From Lachnospiraceae bacterium (lineage in GTDB: Bacteria; Bacillota; Clostridia; Lachnospirales; Lachnospiraceae), in the NCBI GenBank assembly GCA_021199475.1, contig JAJQHZ010000035.1:1-48818 (forward strand): a DNA stretch of 48,818 nt, given 5' to 3'. Within the stretch, counting starts at the first letter, position 1; every line of letters starts with the position of its first letter. A program made the translations under genes and the position numbers. Under the pieces are notes generated by a model that saw nothing but the letters and a program-made list of their open reading frames with translations, searched no databases and was not told the DNA's origin. Of the stretch, positions 15,283-23,967 are shown piece after piece.

Positions 15283-17790
15283 ATGAAAGCAAATTTGATT
15301 TTGGCTGTGCTGGTTTTTTACCCGATAATCGGAGGACTGGCCGCCTGGGCACTGCGTAGCCTTGCCCCACGCGAAGCGTCTTCCAATGGGCAAGGCAATC
15401 TGCCGCCGAGCGAAGCGAGGGGGCGTTACCGCAGCAGCCTAGCCCCACGCGAAGCGTCTTCCAATGGGCAAGGCAGCCTGCAGCCGAGCGATAAAACAAT
15501 ACATTCCGCCGGGCAGTCCTTTCTTCCGACCGGAAGCGCGGCTGTGACGGATTTCGTGGCAATCACGGAATTTATCATGATGCTGGTTTTGTTCATCAGC
15601 AGTGCAGGGAAAGCCGAAAGCGGCTCTGTGATGTCATTGACTGTGCCCGGAATCTGCGGGCTCGGGCTGCACTTTACTCTGGACGGCTTCCGGCTGATTT
15701 ACGGGCTGATTGCCGGTCTGATGTGGATGATGACGGCGCTGCTGTGTCCGCAGTATTTTTCCTCGCATACGCAGCCCCGCCCCACGCGGAGCGAAGCCCG
15801 CGTCTTTCAAAGGGCGGGGCAAGATGCCGCCGAGCGAAGCGAGGGGGCGCTGCCGCAGCCGTCCCAGCATTCTCATCCGGCTCCGGACCGTTTCTATGTA
15901 TTTTTTCTGCTGACGCTCGGCGCGACGATGGGTGTCTTTCTGTCGGCGGATCTGTATACGACCTTTATCTTTTTCGAGATGATGTCCTTTACCTCCTATG
16001 TCTGGGTGGCGCATGAGGAAAACAATGCGGCGCTCCGGGCGGCGGACACGTACCTGACGGTGGCGGTGCTGGGCGGACTGGTGATGCTGATGGGCATTTT
16101 CGGCGTTTACCATGAGCTGGGCACGCTGACGATTTCGGAGCTTTCAGCCGCGGCGGCTGCCTATGAGAACAAGCCGGTGCTGTATGCGCTTGGCTGCTGT
16201 ATGTTCGTCGGCTTCGGCGCGAAGGCGGGCGCATTCCCGCTGCATATCTGGCTGCCGAAGGCGCACCCGGTGGCACCTGCCCCGGCGTCGGCGCTGCTTT
16301 CCGGTATCCTGACCAAGACGGGTATTTTTGGTATACTTGCCATCACGAGCGGCCTGTTTCTGTATGATAAAAACTGGGGCTCTCTGGTGCTGATAATCGG
16401 CGCAGCGACCATGTTTGGCGGCGCCTTGCTTGCAGTATTTTCGATTGACCTGAAGCGCACTCTTGCGTGCTCCTCGATGTCACAGATCGGGTTTATCCTG
16501 ATTGGCGTGGGGATGCAGTGCATGCTGGGGGAGGAAAATGCTCTGGCGGTGCACGGTACGCTGCTGCATATGATGAACCATTCGATGATTAAGCTGGTGC
16601 TGTTCATGGCGGCCGGTGTGATTTATATGAACCTGCACGCGCTCGACCTGAACGTGATTCGCGGGTTTGGCCGGAAAAAGCCTCTGCTGAAGGTCATTTT
16701 CCTGATCGGTGCGCTCGCCATCGGCGGAATCCCGATGTTTGGCGGCTACATCAGCAAAACCCTGCTTCACGAGAGTATTCTGGAGTATGGCGGCGGCTGG
16801 ATTTTCCGCGCGCTGGAATATCTGTTCCTGTTCAGCGGCGGATTGACGGTGGCATATATGACAAAGCTGTTTGTCGCTATTTTCGTCGAGAAAAACGCAG
16901 ACGACGCTTTGCAGAAAAAATATGATGCCATGAAGCACTATATGAACCCGATGAGCACATTTGCGCTCTCCGGCAGTGCACTGGTTCTTCTCATCTGGGG
17001 ACTGTTTCCGCACGGAATCATGGATCGGGCGGCCGAGCTCGGGCAGTCCTTTATGGGGCTGGAGGAATTCGGCCACGTGGTCAGCTATTTCAGCTGGAAA
17101 AATCTCTCCGGCGGCCTGATTTCCATCAGCATCGGTGTGATTGTCTATGTCTTCTTCATCCGAACCGTTCTGATGCGAGAGGAAGCACCGCTTCGCGGAA
17201 GTGCCGCGGTGAAACGCTCCGGACGCAGCAGCAAAGCGAAAGCATCCGGCCGGGGCAAAAAGGCGAAAGCAGGGACGGGCGGACGCAGTGCAGCCGCTGT
17301 GCGGCAGTACATCAACGCCTGGCCTTCCTGGCTGGATCTGGAAAACCTCATTTATCGTCCGCTGCTTCTGAAGCTTCTGCCGTTTGTATTTGGTGCGGCC
17401 TGCTCCGTGCTGGATAAATTGACGGACACGCTTGTGCGTATTTTAATTCCGGTGGGGCATGTACTGGCCCGTATCTTTGACAGCCTGGTCGATTTCTTTG
17501 TCGTGGGCCTGCGCAAGTCCGTTTATAAGGACTCGCCGATTCCCCATGAGCGTGTGGAAGGCACCTGGCTGACGGAGACGGCTGGTAAGCTTCTGAATGC
17601 GGTTCAGAAGCTGGCGAACCGCACTTGGAGACGGAGCAATCCTTCCGCGGTGGACTATCGGCGGGAGCTGGCGCTGCGCCATGACGTTTCAAGAGAGAGC
17701 AACACGGTCATCGGGCGGAGCCTGTCCTACGGGCTGCTGCTTGTGATCATCGGATTCTGTTTGACACTGGTGTATATTTTGTGGTGGTAG
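15283..17790 (+). CDS. Large antiporter subunit 4 with repeat-derived insertions
   Basis: Proton-antiporter membrane domain, 835 residues, much longer than the usual 500-ish. The core keeps Glu in TFIFFEMMSFTSYVW, Lys in GFGAKAGAFPLHIWLPKAHPVAPAP and IGGIPMFGGYISKTLLHES. Three extra segments are visible. About 50 residues (25-76), with a near-exact internal duplication, sit after the first helix. About 35 residues (165-200) follow PQYFSS. A Lys/Gly/Ser-rich stretch lies near 640-680. The first two come from dispersed GC-rich DNA repeats. The C-terminal 150 residues include hydrophobic and amphipathic segments and a last helix, recalling the lateral helix of NuoL (inference). GGAGGAAGAAAACG precedes the ATG. 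Confidence 0.88.
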   Translation: MKANLILAVLVFYPIIGGLAAWALRSLAPREASSNGQGNLPPSEARGRYRSSLAPREASSNGQGSLQPSDKTIHSAGQSFLPTGSAAVTDFVAITEFIMMLVLFISSAGKAESGSVMSLTVPGICGLGLHFTLDGFRLIYGLIAGLMWMMTALLCPQYFSSHTQPRPTRSEARVFQRAGQDAAERSEGALPQPSQHSHPAPDRFYVFFLLTLGATMGVFLSADLYTTFIFFEMMSFTSYVWVAHEENNAALRAADTYLTVAVLGGLVMLMGIFGVYHELGTLTISELSAAAAAYENKPVLYALGCCMFVGFGAKAGAFPLHIWLPKAHPVAPAPASALLSGILTKTGIFGILAITSGLFLYDKNWGSLVLIIGAATMFGGALLAVFSIDLKRTLACSSMSQIGFILIGVGMQCMLGEENALAVHGTLLHMMNHSMIKLVLFMAAGVIYMNLHALDLNVIRGFGRKKPLLKVIFLIGALAIGGIPMFGGYISKTLLHESILEYGGGWIFRALEYLFLFSGGLTVAYMTKLFVAIFVEKNADDALQKKYDAMKHYMNPMSTFALSGSALVLLIWGLFPHGIMDRAAELGQSFMGLEEFGHVVSYFSWKNLSGGLISISIGVIVYVFFIRTVLMREEAPLRGSAAVKRSGRSSKAKASGRGKKAKAGTGGRSAAAVRQYINAWPSWLDLENLIYRPLLLKLLPFVFGAACSVLDKLTDTLVRILIPVGHVLARIFDSLVDFFVVGLRKSVYKDSPIPHERVEGTWLTETAGKLLNAVQKLANRTWRRSNPSAVDYRRELALRHDVSRESNTVIGRSLSYGLLLVIIGFCLTLVYILWW
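15358..15495 (+). repeat. Palindromic repeat pair inserted inside the antiporter gene
   Basis: A 40-base unit at 15358-15397 recurs at 15436-15475 with a single mismatch (78-base period, 26 codons). Each unit folds as a hairpin (GCCTTGCC arm with GGGCAAGGC arm) and contains CGCGAAGCG. The 25-base core TGCCGCCGAGCGAAGCGAGG plus GGGCG lies at 15401-15425. Translation stays open, adding SLAPREASSNGQG twice between the first two membrane helices. Confidence 0.85.
15774..15860 (+). repeat. Second palindromic repeat insertion in the antiporter gene
   Basis: A nine-pair hairpin (15774-15782 with 15812-15820) encloses CGGAGCGAAGCCCGCG, followed by the 25-base core at 15825-15849, identical to the core at 15401-15425. 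Here the core is read as DAAERSEGA, whereas upstream it is read as LPPSEARG, a different frame. The element is therefore recognisable as DNA, not as a protein motif. Confidence 0.85.
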
Positions 17791-17818
17791 GGTGGTATTT
17801 CCTGAGGGAGGACAGAGA

Positions 17819-20125
17819 ATGGAATGGCAGCTGCTGAATGAATATGTGCTGGGCGATATGGTCGCCCGCTATTATCTGGAGCCGGAGAGCGGCAAGGTGG
17901 GATTTTATCTGCTGCCGGAGGCGTTCCGGAACCGCGCGTTTGCGAAAAAAGGGGTGCAGATGGAAGCGTTGGTGCAGCTGAAGCTGACAGGCGATATTTT
18001 TGGCGGCTCGTATGGCGTTGGGATGACGATGAGAAACAGCCAGACGATCCGGGAGCTGCGCTATTGCCCGGAGACGGGAGGAGCGCAGTGCTGTGAGGAG
18101 AACGATGGTGAAATCGTGATCCATACTCCGCTGCAGGCGCAGGTGCCTGCCTCTGGCGCATTGTCTGGCCACAGCTATCGTGTTATTCATCGTCTGCGCT
18201 GGAGGAAGGGCACGCCCTATGTGAAGATTTTCTGCACGTTTGAGAACGGGCCGGAGAAGGCAGTGATCCTGGAGATGTTTGAAAGCTTTTCGCTCGGCGG
18301 TCTCTCCCCGTATGTGGAGGGCAGCGGTTCGCAGAAGCTGTATCTGCATCGGATCCGGAGTGCGTGGAGCCAGGAGGGCGTTCACGAGGTGCTGCCGGCG
18401 GAGGATCTGTTGCTGGAGCCCGCGTGGCCGCCGTCGCCCCATTCGGTCCGCTGTGAGCGGTTCGGACAGGTCGGCTCTCTGCCGGTCAACCGATTCTTTC
18501 CGTTTGCGGCAGTCGAGGATCGGGAAAATAAGATTTTCTGGGGCGCACTGGTGGCGCATCCGGCGTCCTGGCAGATGGAATTTTACCGAAAGGACGACGG
18601 ACTTTCCTTAAGCGGCGGCATGGCGGACCGGGATTTCGGCCAGTGGATGAAAACCATTGCGCCGGGCGAATCGTTCACGACGCCGGAAGCGATTGTGACG
18701 GTGGCCGTGACGGATTCCTTTGATGAGGCGACCGGGCGGCTGACCAGCGAGGAACTGGAGAGCTTTTATCAGGGGCCGGCCTGTGAGCGGGAGCTGCCGA
18801 TTGTGTTCAACGAATACTGCACGACCTGGGGCTGTCCGTCGCATGAGAACATTACGGGGATTTTAAATCAGATTAAGGACAAGGGCTTCTCCTATTTTGT
18901 CATTGACTGCGGATGGTATAAGGAAGATGGCGTGCCGTGGGACATCAGCATGGGAGATTACAATGTTTCAAAGTCCCTGTTCCCGGAGGGGCTGGAGAAG
19001 ACGGTGGACGCGATCCGTGAAGCCGGGATGAAGCCCGGCATCTGGTTCGAAATTGAAAATGTCGGGAATGCGTCAAGAGCGTACCAGATGGAGGAGCATC
19101 TGCTTCACCGGGACGGCGCGGTGCTGACGACGGATGCGCGCAGATTCTGGGATATGTGTGATCCGTGGGTGCAGGAGTATCTTTCGGAAAAGGTGATCGG
19201 TACGCTGAAAGCCTATGGATTCGAATACATGAAAATTGACTGCAACGAGACCATCGGTCCCGGCTGTGACGGGGCGGAATCCTTAGGAGAGGGTCTGCGG
19301 CGGAATCAGGAGGCCTCGAAGGCATTTCTGGAAAAGGTGAAACAGGAGATTCCGGGAATCATTCTGGAAAACTGTGCCTCGGGCGGCCATCGCCTGGAGC
19401 CGGGCTGGATGGATCAGATGAGCATGGCCTCATTTTCTGACGCGCATGAGTGTGTGGAGATTCCGATCATTGCGGCGCATCTTCACCGCGTCATCCACCC
19501 GGTCAAGAGCCAAATCTGGGCGGTCATCCGCACGGATGACTCACTCAAACGGATCGCCTGGTCCATGATCAATACTTTCCTTGGAAGAATGTGCCTTTCC
19601 GGGGATGTGACAGAGCTTTCCCGCGCGCAGTGGCAGGTGATCGATAATGGAATTGCTTTCTATAAAAAGCTGGTGCCGGTCATCCGCAGCGGCCAGTCTT
19701 ATCTGTACGGCCCGCATCAGCGAAGCTTCCGCCATCCGGAAGGCTGGCAGGCTCTGGTGCGCGTGGGCGGGACAGAAAGAGAATTCGTTGATCTGTCAAC
19801 AAAAGGGTCAGCGGATACGGAAACAGCAGGGAAGAAAACACCGGTATGCGGTGGATCCCTGCCGGATGGAAACGGTCAGAGAGACGGGGCGAGAAGTGCG
19901 TATGTAGTGCTTCATACCTTCGAGGGTGAATTACCGGAGCAGATCCGCTTCCGGCTGCCTGATGGCTGTCCGCAGCAGATTCGCGAGGTGTACTCGGATA
20001 CACAGGTAAGCGTTGCGGCCGGGGAAAATGATCCGGAGAACGTGCCGGAGATGGAAATCAGCAAGGGTGAATTCATCTGGCGGCCCAAAGAAAACCTCAA
20101 GGCTGTGGCGGTGCGGCTTTCATGA
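17819..20125 (+). CDS. Alpha-galactosidase, glycoside hydrolase family 36
   Basis: Retaining alpha-galactosidase of 768 residues with no signal peptide, so cytoplasmic; it would release galactose from melibiose- or raffinose-type sugars. The N-terminal beta-rich domain (about 1-310) is followed by the TIM barrel. FVIDCGWYKED lies near 360. The nucleophile Asp is near 474 in YMKIDCNE and the acid/base Asp near 541 in SFSDAHE, about 67 residues apart as in the family. The ATG follows GAGGGAGGACAGAGA; an upstream GTG is possible but has no ribosome site. About 29 bases of its 3' end overlap the convergent next gene. Near the C-terminus a polar, low-similarity insertion (STKGSADTETAGKK and onward) interrupts the beta domain. 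Confidence 0.88.
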   Translation: MEWQLLNEYVLGDMVARYYLEPESGKVGFYLLPEAFRNRAFAKKGVQMEALVQLKLTGDIFGGSYGVGMTMRNSQTIRELRYCPETGGAQCCEENDGEIVIHTPLQAQVPASGALSGHSYRVIHRLRWRKGTPYVKIFCTFENGPEKAVILEMFESFSLGGLSPYVEGSGSQKLYLHRIRSAWSQEGVHEVLPAEDLLLEPAWPPSPHSVRCERFGQVGSLPVNRFFPFAAVEDRENKIFWGALVAHPASWQMEFYRKDDGLSLSGGMADRDFGQWMKTIAPGESFTTPEAIVTVAVTDSFDEATGRLTSEELESFYQGPACERELPIVFNEYCTTWGCPSHENITGILNQIKDKGFSYFVIDCGWYKEDGVPWDISMGDYNVSKSLFPEGLEKTVDAIREAGMKPGIWFEIENVGNASRAYQMEEHLLHRDGAVLTTDARRFWDMCDPWVQEYLSEKVIGTLKAYGFEYMKIDCNETIGPGCDGAESLGEGLRRNQEASKAFLEKVKQEIPGIILENCASGGHRLEPGWMDQMSMASFSDAHECVEIPIIAAHLHRVIHPVKSQIWAVIRTDDSLKRIAWSMINTFLGRMCLSGDVTELSRAQWQVIDNGIAFYKKLVPVIRSGQSYLYGPHQRSFRHPEGWQALVRVGGTEREFVDLSTKGSADTETAGKKTPVCGGSLPDGNGQRDGARSAYVVLHTFEGELPEQIRFRLPDGCPQQIREVYSDTQVSVAAGENDPENVPEMEISKGEFIWRPKENLKAVAVRLS

Positions 20126-22652
20126 TATGTCCGTACTTGCGCGTTTTCTTCTTTTCGTACAGCCTCTGGTCTGCGCGGATCAGTGCATCCTTCAGCGAGA
20201 TATCATCGTCTGGCAGGATTGTGTATGCGCCGGCTGAGACAGTCAGAAGATATGGTTTCTCACTGGTCTGATTGTAATGATCAAATTTTTCATAAAGCGT
20301 GGCGAGGAGCTCTTGTTCAGGCTCCGAGCTGCGCTGATTTTTTTTGCTTTCTGCATTCCGCGGGCATTTCGTGCATTCTGCGCTGCAAGGATCTTTTTTT
20401 TGTTCTTTATATTGTGGTGTTTCTGCCGCACTGTCCAAATGCGGTACGGGACATTCACCCGACTTTTGCTTCACGTCGTCCAAAACGGAGTGTAGAGCAT
20501 TGCTGTCATTGACGGCGCGTTCTGCTGCCAGGCTTGTATAAAGGGGCGCTTCCAAAAAATCTGCATCGTGAACCTCAATCAGGCAGGTGAATTCATCCCC
20601 GCCGATGCGTCCGGCGATGCCGCGCCCATCGGTAAAGTCTTTCAGAATCCGGGCAATCTGCCGGAGGGAGGAATCGCCCTCTTTGTGTCCAAACCGGTCG
20701 TTCACGATTTTCAGATTGTCCATATCAATATAAAGGGCGACCAGGGGACGTCCAGATGTCCGCACGGTGTTCAGGCGCTCCTCTGCCTGCATATAGAAGC
20801 CCCGCATATTGAGGATGCCGGTGAGCGGATCGGATTTGGACATCGCATCCAGCTCGATGTTATGATCCTTCAGTGTTTCCAGACTGCCCTCGAGCTTCGC
20901 CTGAATTTTTTCATTGGCCTGCAGCAAGGAAATCATCTTGATGGCGGAGCTGAGCTGGTTTACCAGAAATTCGCCGTTCACATACAGCGCAGGCGTCATG
21001 TCGCAGATCAGGATGCCATACACGATTTTCCCGAAAAAGAGCGGGAGCAGAACCTGAGCGTGCTCATCGCCACAGGCCGGTTTTGTGTACCGGAAGACCT
21101 CCTCGAGTGTCTGCGATGGGTGAGCCGGAGGATTTTCCTGTACAGCGCCGCCAAGAAGCTCGGCCTTTAATTCGAGCATTCCAGGCGTCTCAAAAGGATC
21201 CGAAGCCGGATGGACGACAGGAACCGGCAGCAGATACAGCCATGCATTTTTGATCCCCAGCCAGCCAAGGTTGTGCAGAAGCGAGCGGGAACTCTCGTCC
21301 GTACCCTGCTCGAATTGCAGAATATTCTGTACGAAAAGCTTCATATCATAATTGTTCTGATTCTCATTTTCGATGACCGTGGCGGAATGCTGGTTCATGG
21401 CGCGAATCATTCTCCGGTAAAGCATGGAGAATGCATTTCGCAGCTCGAACCGGCAGGTATCGTCTTTTTGCAAATCCAGAAGTGCGTGGTAAAATTGTTC
21501 AAAAACCGTCATCAGACCGTCAATATCGGCAGCTCCGATGATGTCCGGCTTCAGAAACTGATCGGCAGCAGCTCCGATATCTGCCGATGAGACAGAATTA
21601 TCCCCTTTGCGCATAAAATAAGCGGCTAAATAATCGAACATACGGATATAGGAGAGCCGCACTTCTTCCAGACGAAGCTGTTTTTCCTCATGATAATAGT
21701 GGTAAAAAATATCATGAAAGCTGTCCTCAAGCGTATTTAAAATCTGCTCACAGCTTTTTCGGCCGTTATTCGTCTGCATAATGGAATCGCGCAGAACAAA
21801 GCGAGTCGGAATCGAAGCATCCCAAATCGGGCGGTGATGATACAGCTCCAGAACAGCACAAACGGAGGCGGCGCCGAGCCGGGTAGGATCCGCAAGTACC
21901 GAGGAGAGCGGCGGTGATGCCTTTGCGCCCGCAGACGAATCATCAAAGCCGAGAATGGAGATATCCCGGCCGGGACGAATGCTCCGATGCTCCAGCTCCT
22001 TATACAGGCCGAGCGCAATGTCATCATTGACACAGAAGATAGCATCCAGATCCGGGTTTGCGTCCAGAAATTCCCGGTAAACCTCCTGATTGTTTTTTGT
22101 AAGCTCGCCTTCCATATATCTTTGCTTTGGACAGTCAAGCCCGTTTTCCGCCAGAACCCGCGAAAATATAGTATGCCGTTCTACCGCGTCGGAATTATTG
22201 TCGTGACCGCCGATCATCCCAATCTTTCGACAGCCGCAGGTACGAATCAGGTATTCCAGCCCCTCACGGATGCCGGCTTCATTGTCGAACGAGACGTCAA
22301 TATAGCCGTCCATTTTCGAGGCAATCAGGACACTCGGAATCCCGGCAAAGCTTTCAAGCAGCTGTCTGATCCGATCCGGTGTGGCAAAGCAGCCAATGCA
22401 GTCGGCGGCAATGATCAGCGCGTCGACGGCCCCCTGTCGGATATAGGAAAAAACGGTGCTGTATTGATATTCATACATCAGCTCCCGGTTCGTTGAGAGA
22501 TCACGGTCCAGATATTTGCCCGGGAAAATCAGGACGTTCACATTTTGCTCAGAGGCTTCGGCCATAATGCCGTTGCAGATATGTCGTGTAAATTCATCCA
22601 GAATCCCGCTGACCAGTACACCGATGGTCAGGCTTTTACTTTTACAGCTCAT
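20097..22652 (-). CDS. LacI-type sensor fused to GGDEF diguanylate cyclase
   Basis: Predicted soluble signalling enzyme, 851 residues, no signal peptide or membrane helix. Residues about 8-290 form a periplasmic-binding-like sensor as in LacI regulators (LTIGVLVSGILDEF, FCVNDDIALGL, ILGFDDS), but the DNA-binding helix-turn-helix is missing. A helical part and a GAF-like part follow (about 300-600), then a GGDEF domain with intact GGDEF near 684, DMDNLKIVNDRFGHKEGD before it and VSAGAY near the end. An RxxD inhibitory site is absent. About 90 residues with a Cys cluster (PCSAECTKCP) are inserted within the catalytic domain. It likely makes c-di-GMP in response to a sugar. TAAGGAGGATCGCC precedes the start. 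Confidence 0.85.
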   Translation of the reverse strand: MSCKSKSLTIGVLVSGILDEFTRHICNGIMAEASEQNVNVLIFPGKYLDRDLSTNRELMYEYQYSTVFSYIRQGAVDALIIAADCIGCFATPDRIRQLLESFAGIPSVLIASKMDGYIDVSFDNEAGIREGLEYLIRTCGCRKIGMIGGHDNNSDAVERHTIFSRVLAENGLDCPKQRYMEGELTKNNQEVYREFLDANPDLDAIFCVNDDIALGLYKELEHRSIRPGRDISILGFDDSSAGAKASPPLSSVLADPTRLGAASVCAVLELYHHRPIWDASIPTRFVLRDSIMQTNNGRKSCEQILNTLEDSFHDIFYHYYHEEKQLRLEEVRLSYIRMFDYLAAYFMRKGDNSVSSADIGAAADQFLKPDIIGAADIDGLMTVFEQFYHALLDLQKDDTCRFELRNAFSMLYRRMIRAMNQHSATVIENENQNNYDMKLFVQNILQFEQGTDESSRSLLHNLGWLGIKNAWLYLLPVPVVHPASDPFETPGMLELKAELLGGAVQENPPAHPSQTLEEVFRYTKPACGDEHAQVLLPLFFGKIVYGILICDMTPALYVNGEFLVNQLSSAIKMISLLQANEKIQAKLEGSLETLKDHNIELDAMSKSDPLTGILNMRGFYMQAEERLNTVRTSGRPLVALYIDMDNLKIVNDRFGHKEGDSSLRQIARILKDFTDGRGIAGRIGGDEFTCLIEVHDADFLEAPLYTSLAAERAVNDSNALHSVLDDVKQKSGECPVPHLDSAAETPQYKEQKKDPCSAECTKCPRNAESKKNQRSSEPEQELLATLYEKFDHYNQTSEKPYLLTVSAGAYTILPDDDISLKDALIRADQRLYEKKKTRKYGHIMKAAPPQP

Positions 22653-22820
22653 GGCGATCCTCCTTACTCTGATTTTGTATAGGAATATTGCCGGATAATT
22701 TCATGAAACAGGAAATTCCGGGGGTCTTTGTCTACTCTCGCCGAGCGAGAACGGACGGGTGTTACAGTTAGAAGTATTATAGCACAGAAATGAAGGTAAA
22801 AAAAGGTGTAATAAAAAAAG
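22653..22820. other. Divergent intergenic region
   Basis: Contains a short palindrome, CTCGCCGAGCGAG (22737-22749), related to the scattered GCGAAGC family, and on the minus strand TATAAT (22770-22775 as ATTATA), a possible -10 box for the sensor-cyclase gene without a clear -35. No gene is seen. Confidence 0.4.
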
Positions 22821-22849
22821 TTGTCGTGATTCGCTTTCAGTGTTATGAT
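22821..22849 (+). promoter_or_regulatory. Probable sigma-A promoter for tatD
   Basis: TTGTCG, a 17-base spacer, then TATGAT. It lies downstream of all in-frame starts before 22850, which argues against the long N-terminal extension of the tatD frame. Confidence 0.6.
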
Positions 22850-22867
22850 AGGAGGCAGCACGGATTT

Positions 22868-22971
22868 GCCGCGCGAAAGCAGTCGGACGAAAATGCCGGA
22901 AAAAGTGAGAGAAAAAGTGAGATTAGCCGCGCAAAAGCCGAACGGAAATGCCGGAAAATAGAAGTGAGGGA
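22868..22971 (+). repeat. Imperfect tandem repeat in the tatD leader
   Basis: GCCGCGCGAAAGC...GAAAATGCCGGAAAA (from 22869) is repeated as GCCGCGCAAAAGC...GAAATGCCGGAAAA (from 22928), a period of about 59 bases with several differences. Both copies carry the CCGCGCGAAAG motif like other dispersed repeats. They separate the promoter from the gene start. Confidence 0.55.
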
Positions 22972-22978
22972 TCTGACC

Positions 22979-23746
22979 ATGATTTTTGATACACACGCGC
23001 ATTATAATGATGAAGCCTTTGATGAGGACCGGGATGAGCTTCTGGCAGGAATGCCTGCCGCGGGGATTGGCGGGATCGTGAATATGGGCGCTTCCCTGCG
23101 CGATGTCTGGGAGAGCCAGCAGCTGGCCGCGGACTATCCGTTTCTCTATGCGGCGGTCGGCGTGCATCCGGATCATGTGGGAGATTTGAACGAGGAAATG
23201 ATGAGCCGTCTGAAGGAGCTCTGTGCCAGGGAAAAAACGGTGGCGGTCGGGGAGATCGGACTGGATTATTATTGGGATAAGGAAAATCACGAGACACAGA
23301 AGGCCTGGTTTGTGCGGCAGCTGCAGCTGGCAAAGGAGACCGGCCTGCCGGTCAATATCCATAGCAGAGATGCGGCGCAGGATACCTTCGATATCATGAA
23401 AACCGAGCACGCAGGGACAACGGGCGGGATCATCCACTGCTTTTCCTCATCCGCGCAGATGGCTCTGGAATATGTCAGGCTGGGCTATTACATCGGCGTT
23501 GGCGGTGTCGTCACCTTTAAAAACGCGCGGGTCATGAAGGAGGTCGTCGCGGCAGTGCCGCTTGAGCGGATCGTGACGGAGACGGACTGTCCGTATCTGG
23601 CGCCTGCGCCGCACCGGGGGAAACGCAATTCTTCCCGGTATCTGCCGCTGGTCATCGATACGATTGCGCAGATCAAAGGACGGACACCGCAGGAGGTCGA
23701 AGAGGCTACGTACGGGAATGCACGGAAGGTGTATCGACTCTTATAA
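22979..23746 (+). CDS. tatD: TatD-family metal-dependent deoxyribonuclease
   Basis: Cytoplasmic metal-dependent hydrolase of 255 residues. Metal and catalytic motifs occur in family order: DTHAHYND at the start, EIGLDYYW, NIHSRDA, HCFSS, and TETDCPYLAP near 205. The start is chosen because family members open with IFDTHAH and because the promoter lies downstream of earlier starts; the ribosome site, GTGAGG, is modest. The same neighbourhood, tatD then rsmA, is common in Firmicutes, though rnmV, which is usually between them, is absent. Acts in DNA repair or degradation; exact substrates vary by species. Confidence 0.92.
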   Translation: MIFDTHAHYNDEAFDEDRDELLAGMPAAGIGGIVNMGASLRDVWESQQLAADYPFLYAAVGVHPDHVGDLNEEMMSRLKELCAREKTVAVGEIGLDYYWDKENHETQKAWFVRQLQLAKETGLPVNIHSRDAAQDTFDIMKTEHAGTTGGIIHCFSSSAQMALEYVRLGYYIGVGGVVTFKNARVMKEVVAAVPLERIVTETDCPYLAPAPHRGKRNSSRYLPLVIDTIAQIKGRTPQEVEEATYGNARKVYRLL

Positions 23747-23890
23747 ATGATGGGAGAGACATAGGGTTATACTTGTGGCATCAACCATGTAGTAAATAGT
23801 GCAAGGTGTTGTACTCCGCACCGGGTGTGAAATCGTTAGTGCAGACCCTTTGCGTGCATCATTTATCATAAAAAGCGGCACACCCTATTT
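23743..23890 (+). ncRNA. Candidate structured RNA between tatD and rsmA
   Basis: Several exact complementary segments suggest a folded RNA or leader: ATAAATGATG at 23743-23752 (covering the tatD stop) with CATCATTTAT at 23857-23866, ATAGGGT at 23761-23767 with ACCCTAT at 23882-23888, and GCAAGG at 23801-23806 with CCTTTGC at 23847-23853. The first two cross, so they form a pseudoknot or exclude each other. No promoter or T-rich terminator is clear. I cannot match it to a known riboswitch. The region from 23891 to the rsmA start is AT-rich with a CCTGGGT direct repeat. Confidence 0.35.
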
Positions 23891-23967
23891 ACGCGATGCA
23901 GTTTGCAGCCTGGGTTAATAACCTGGGTGTCATTTAATAAAATTAAAATTCAGGAGATCCGTATTTT

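Noticed and set aside
22790-22978. N-terminal extension of TatD
   Set aside because: The predicted promoter lies inside it, it is built from tandem repeats, and the family begins at the later ATG.
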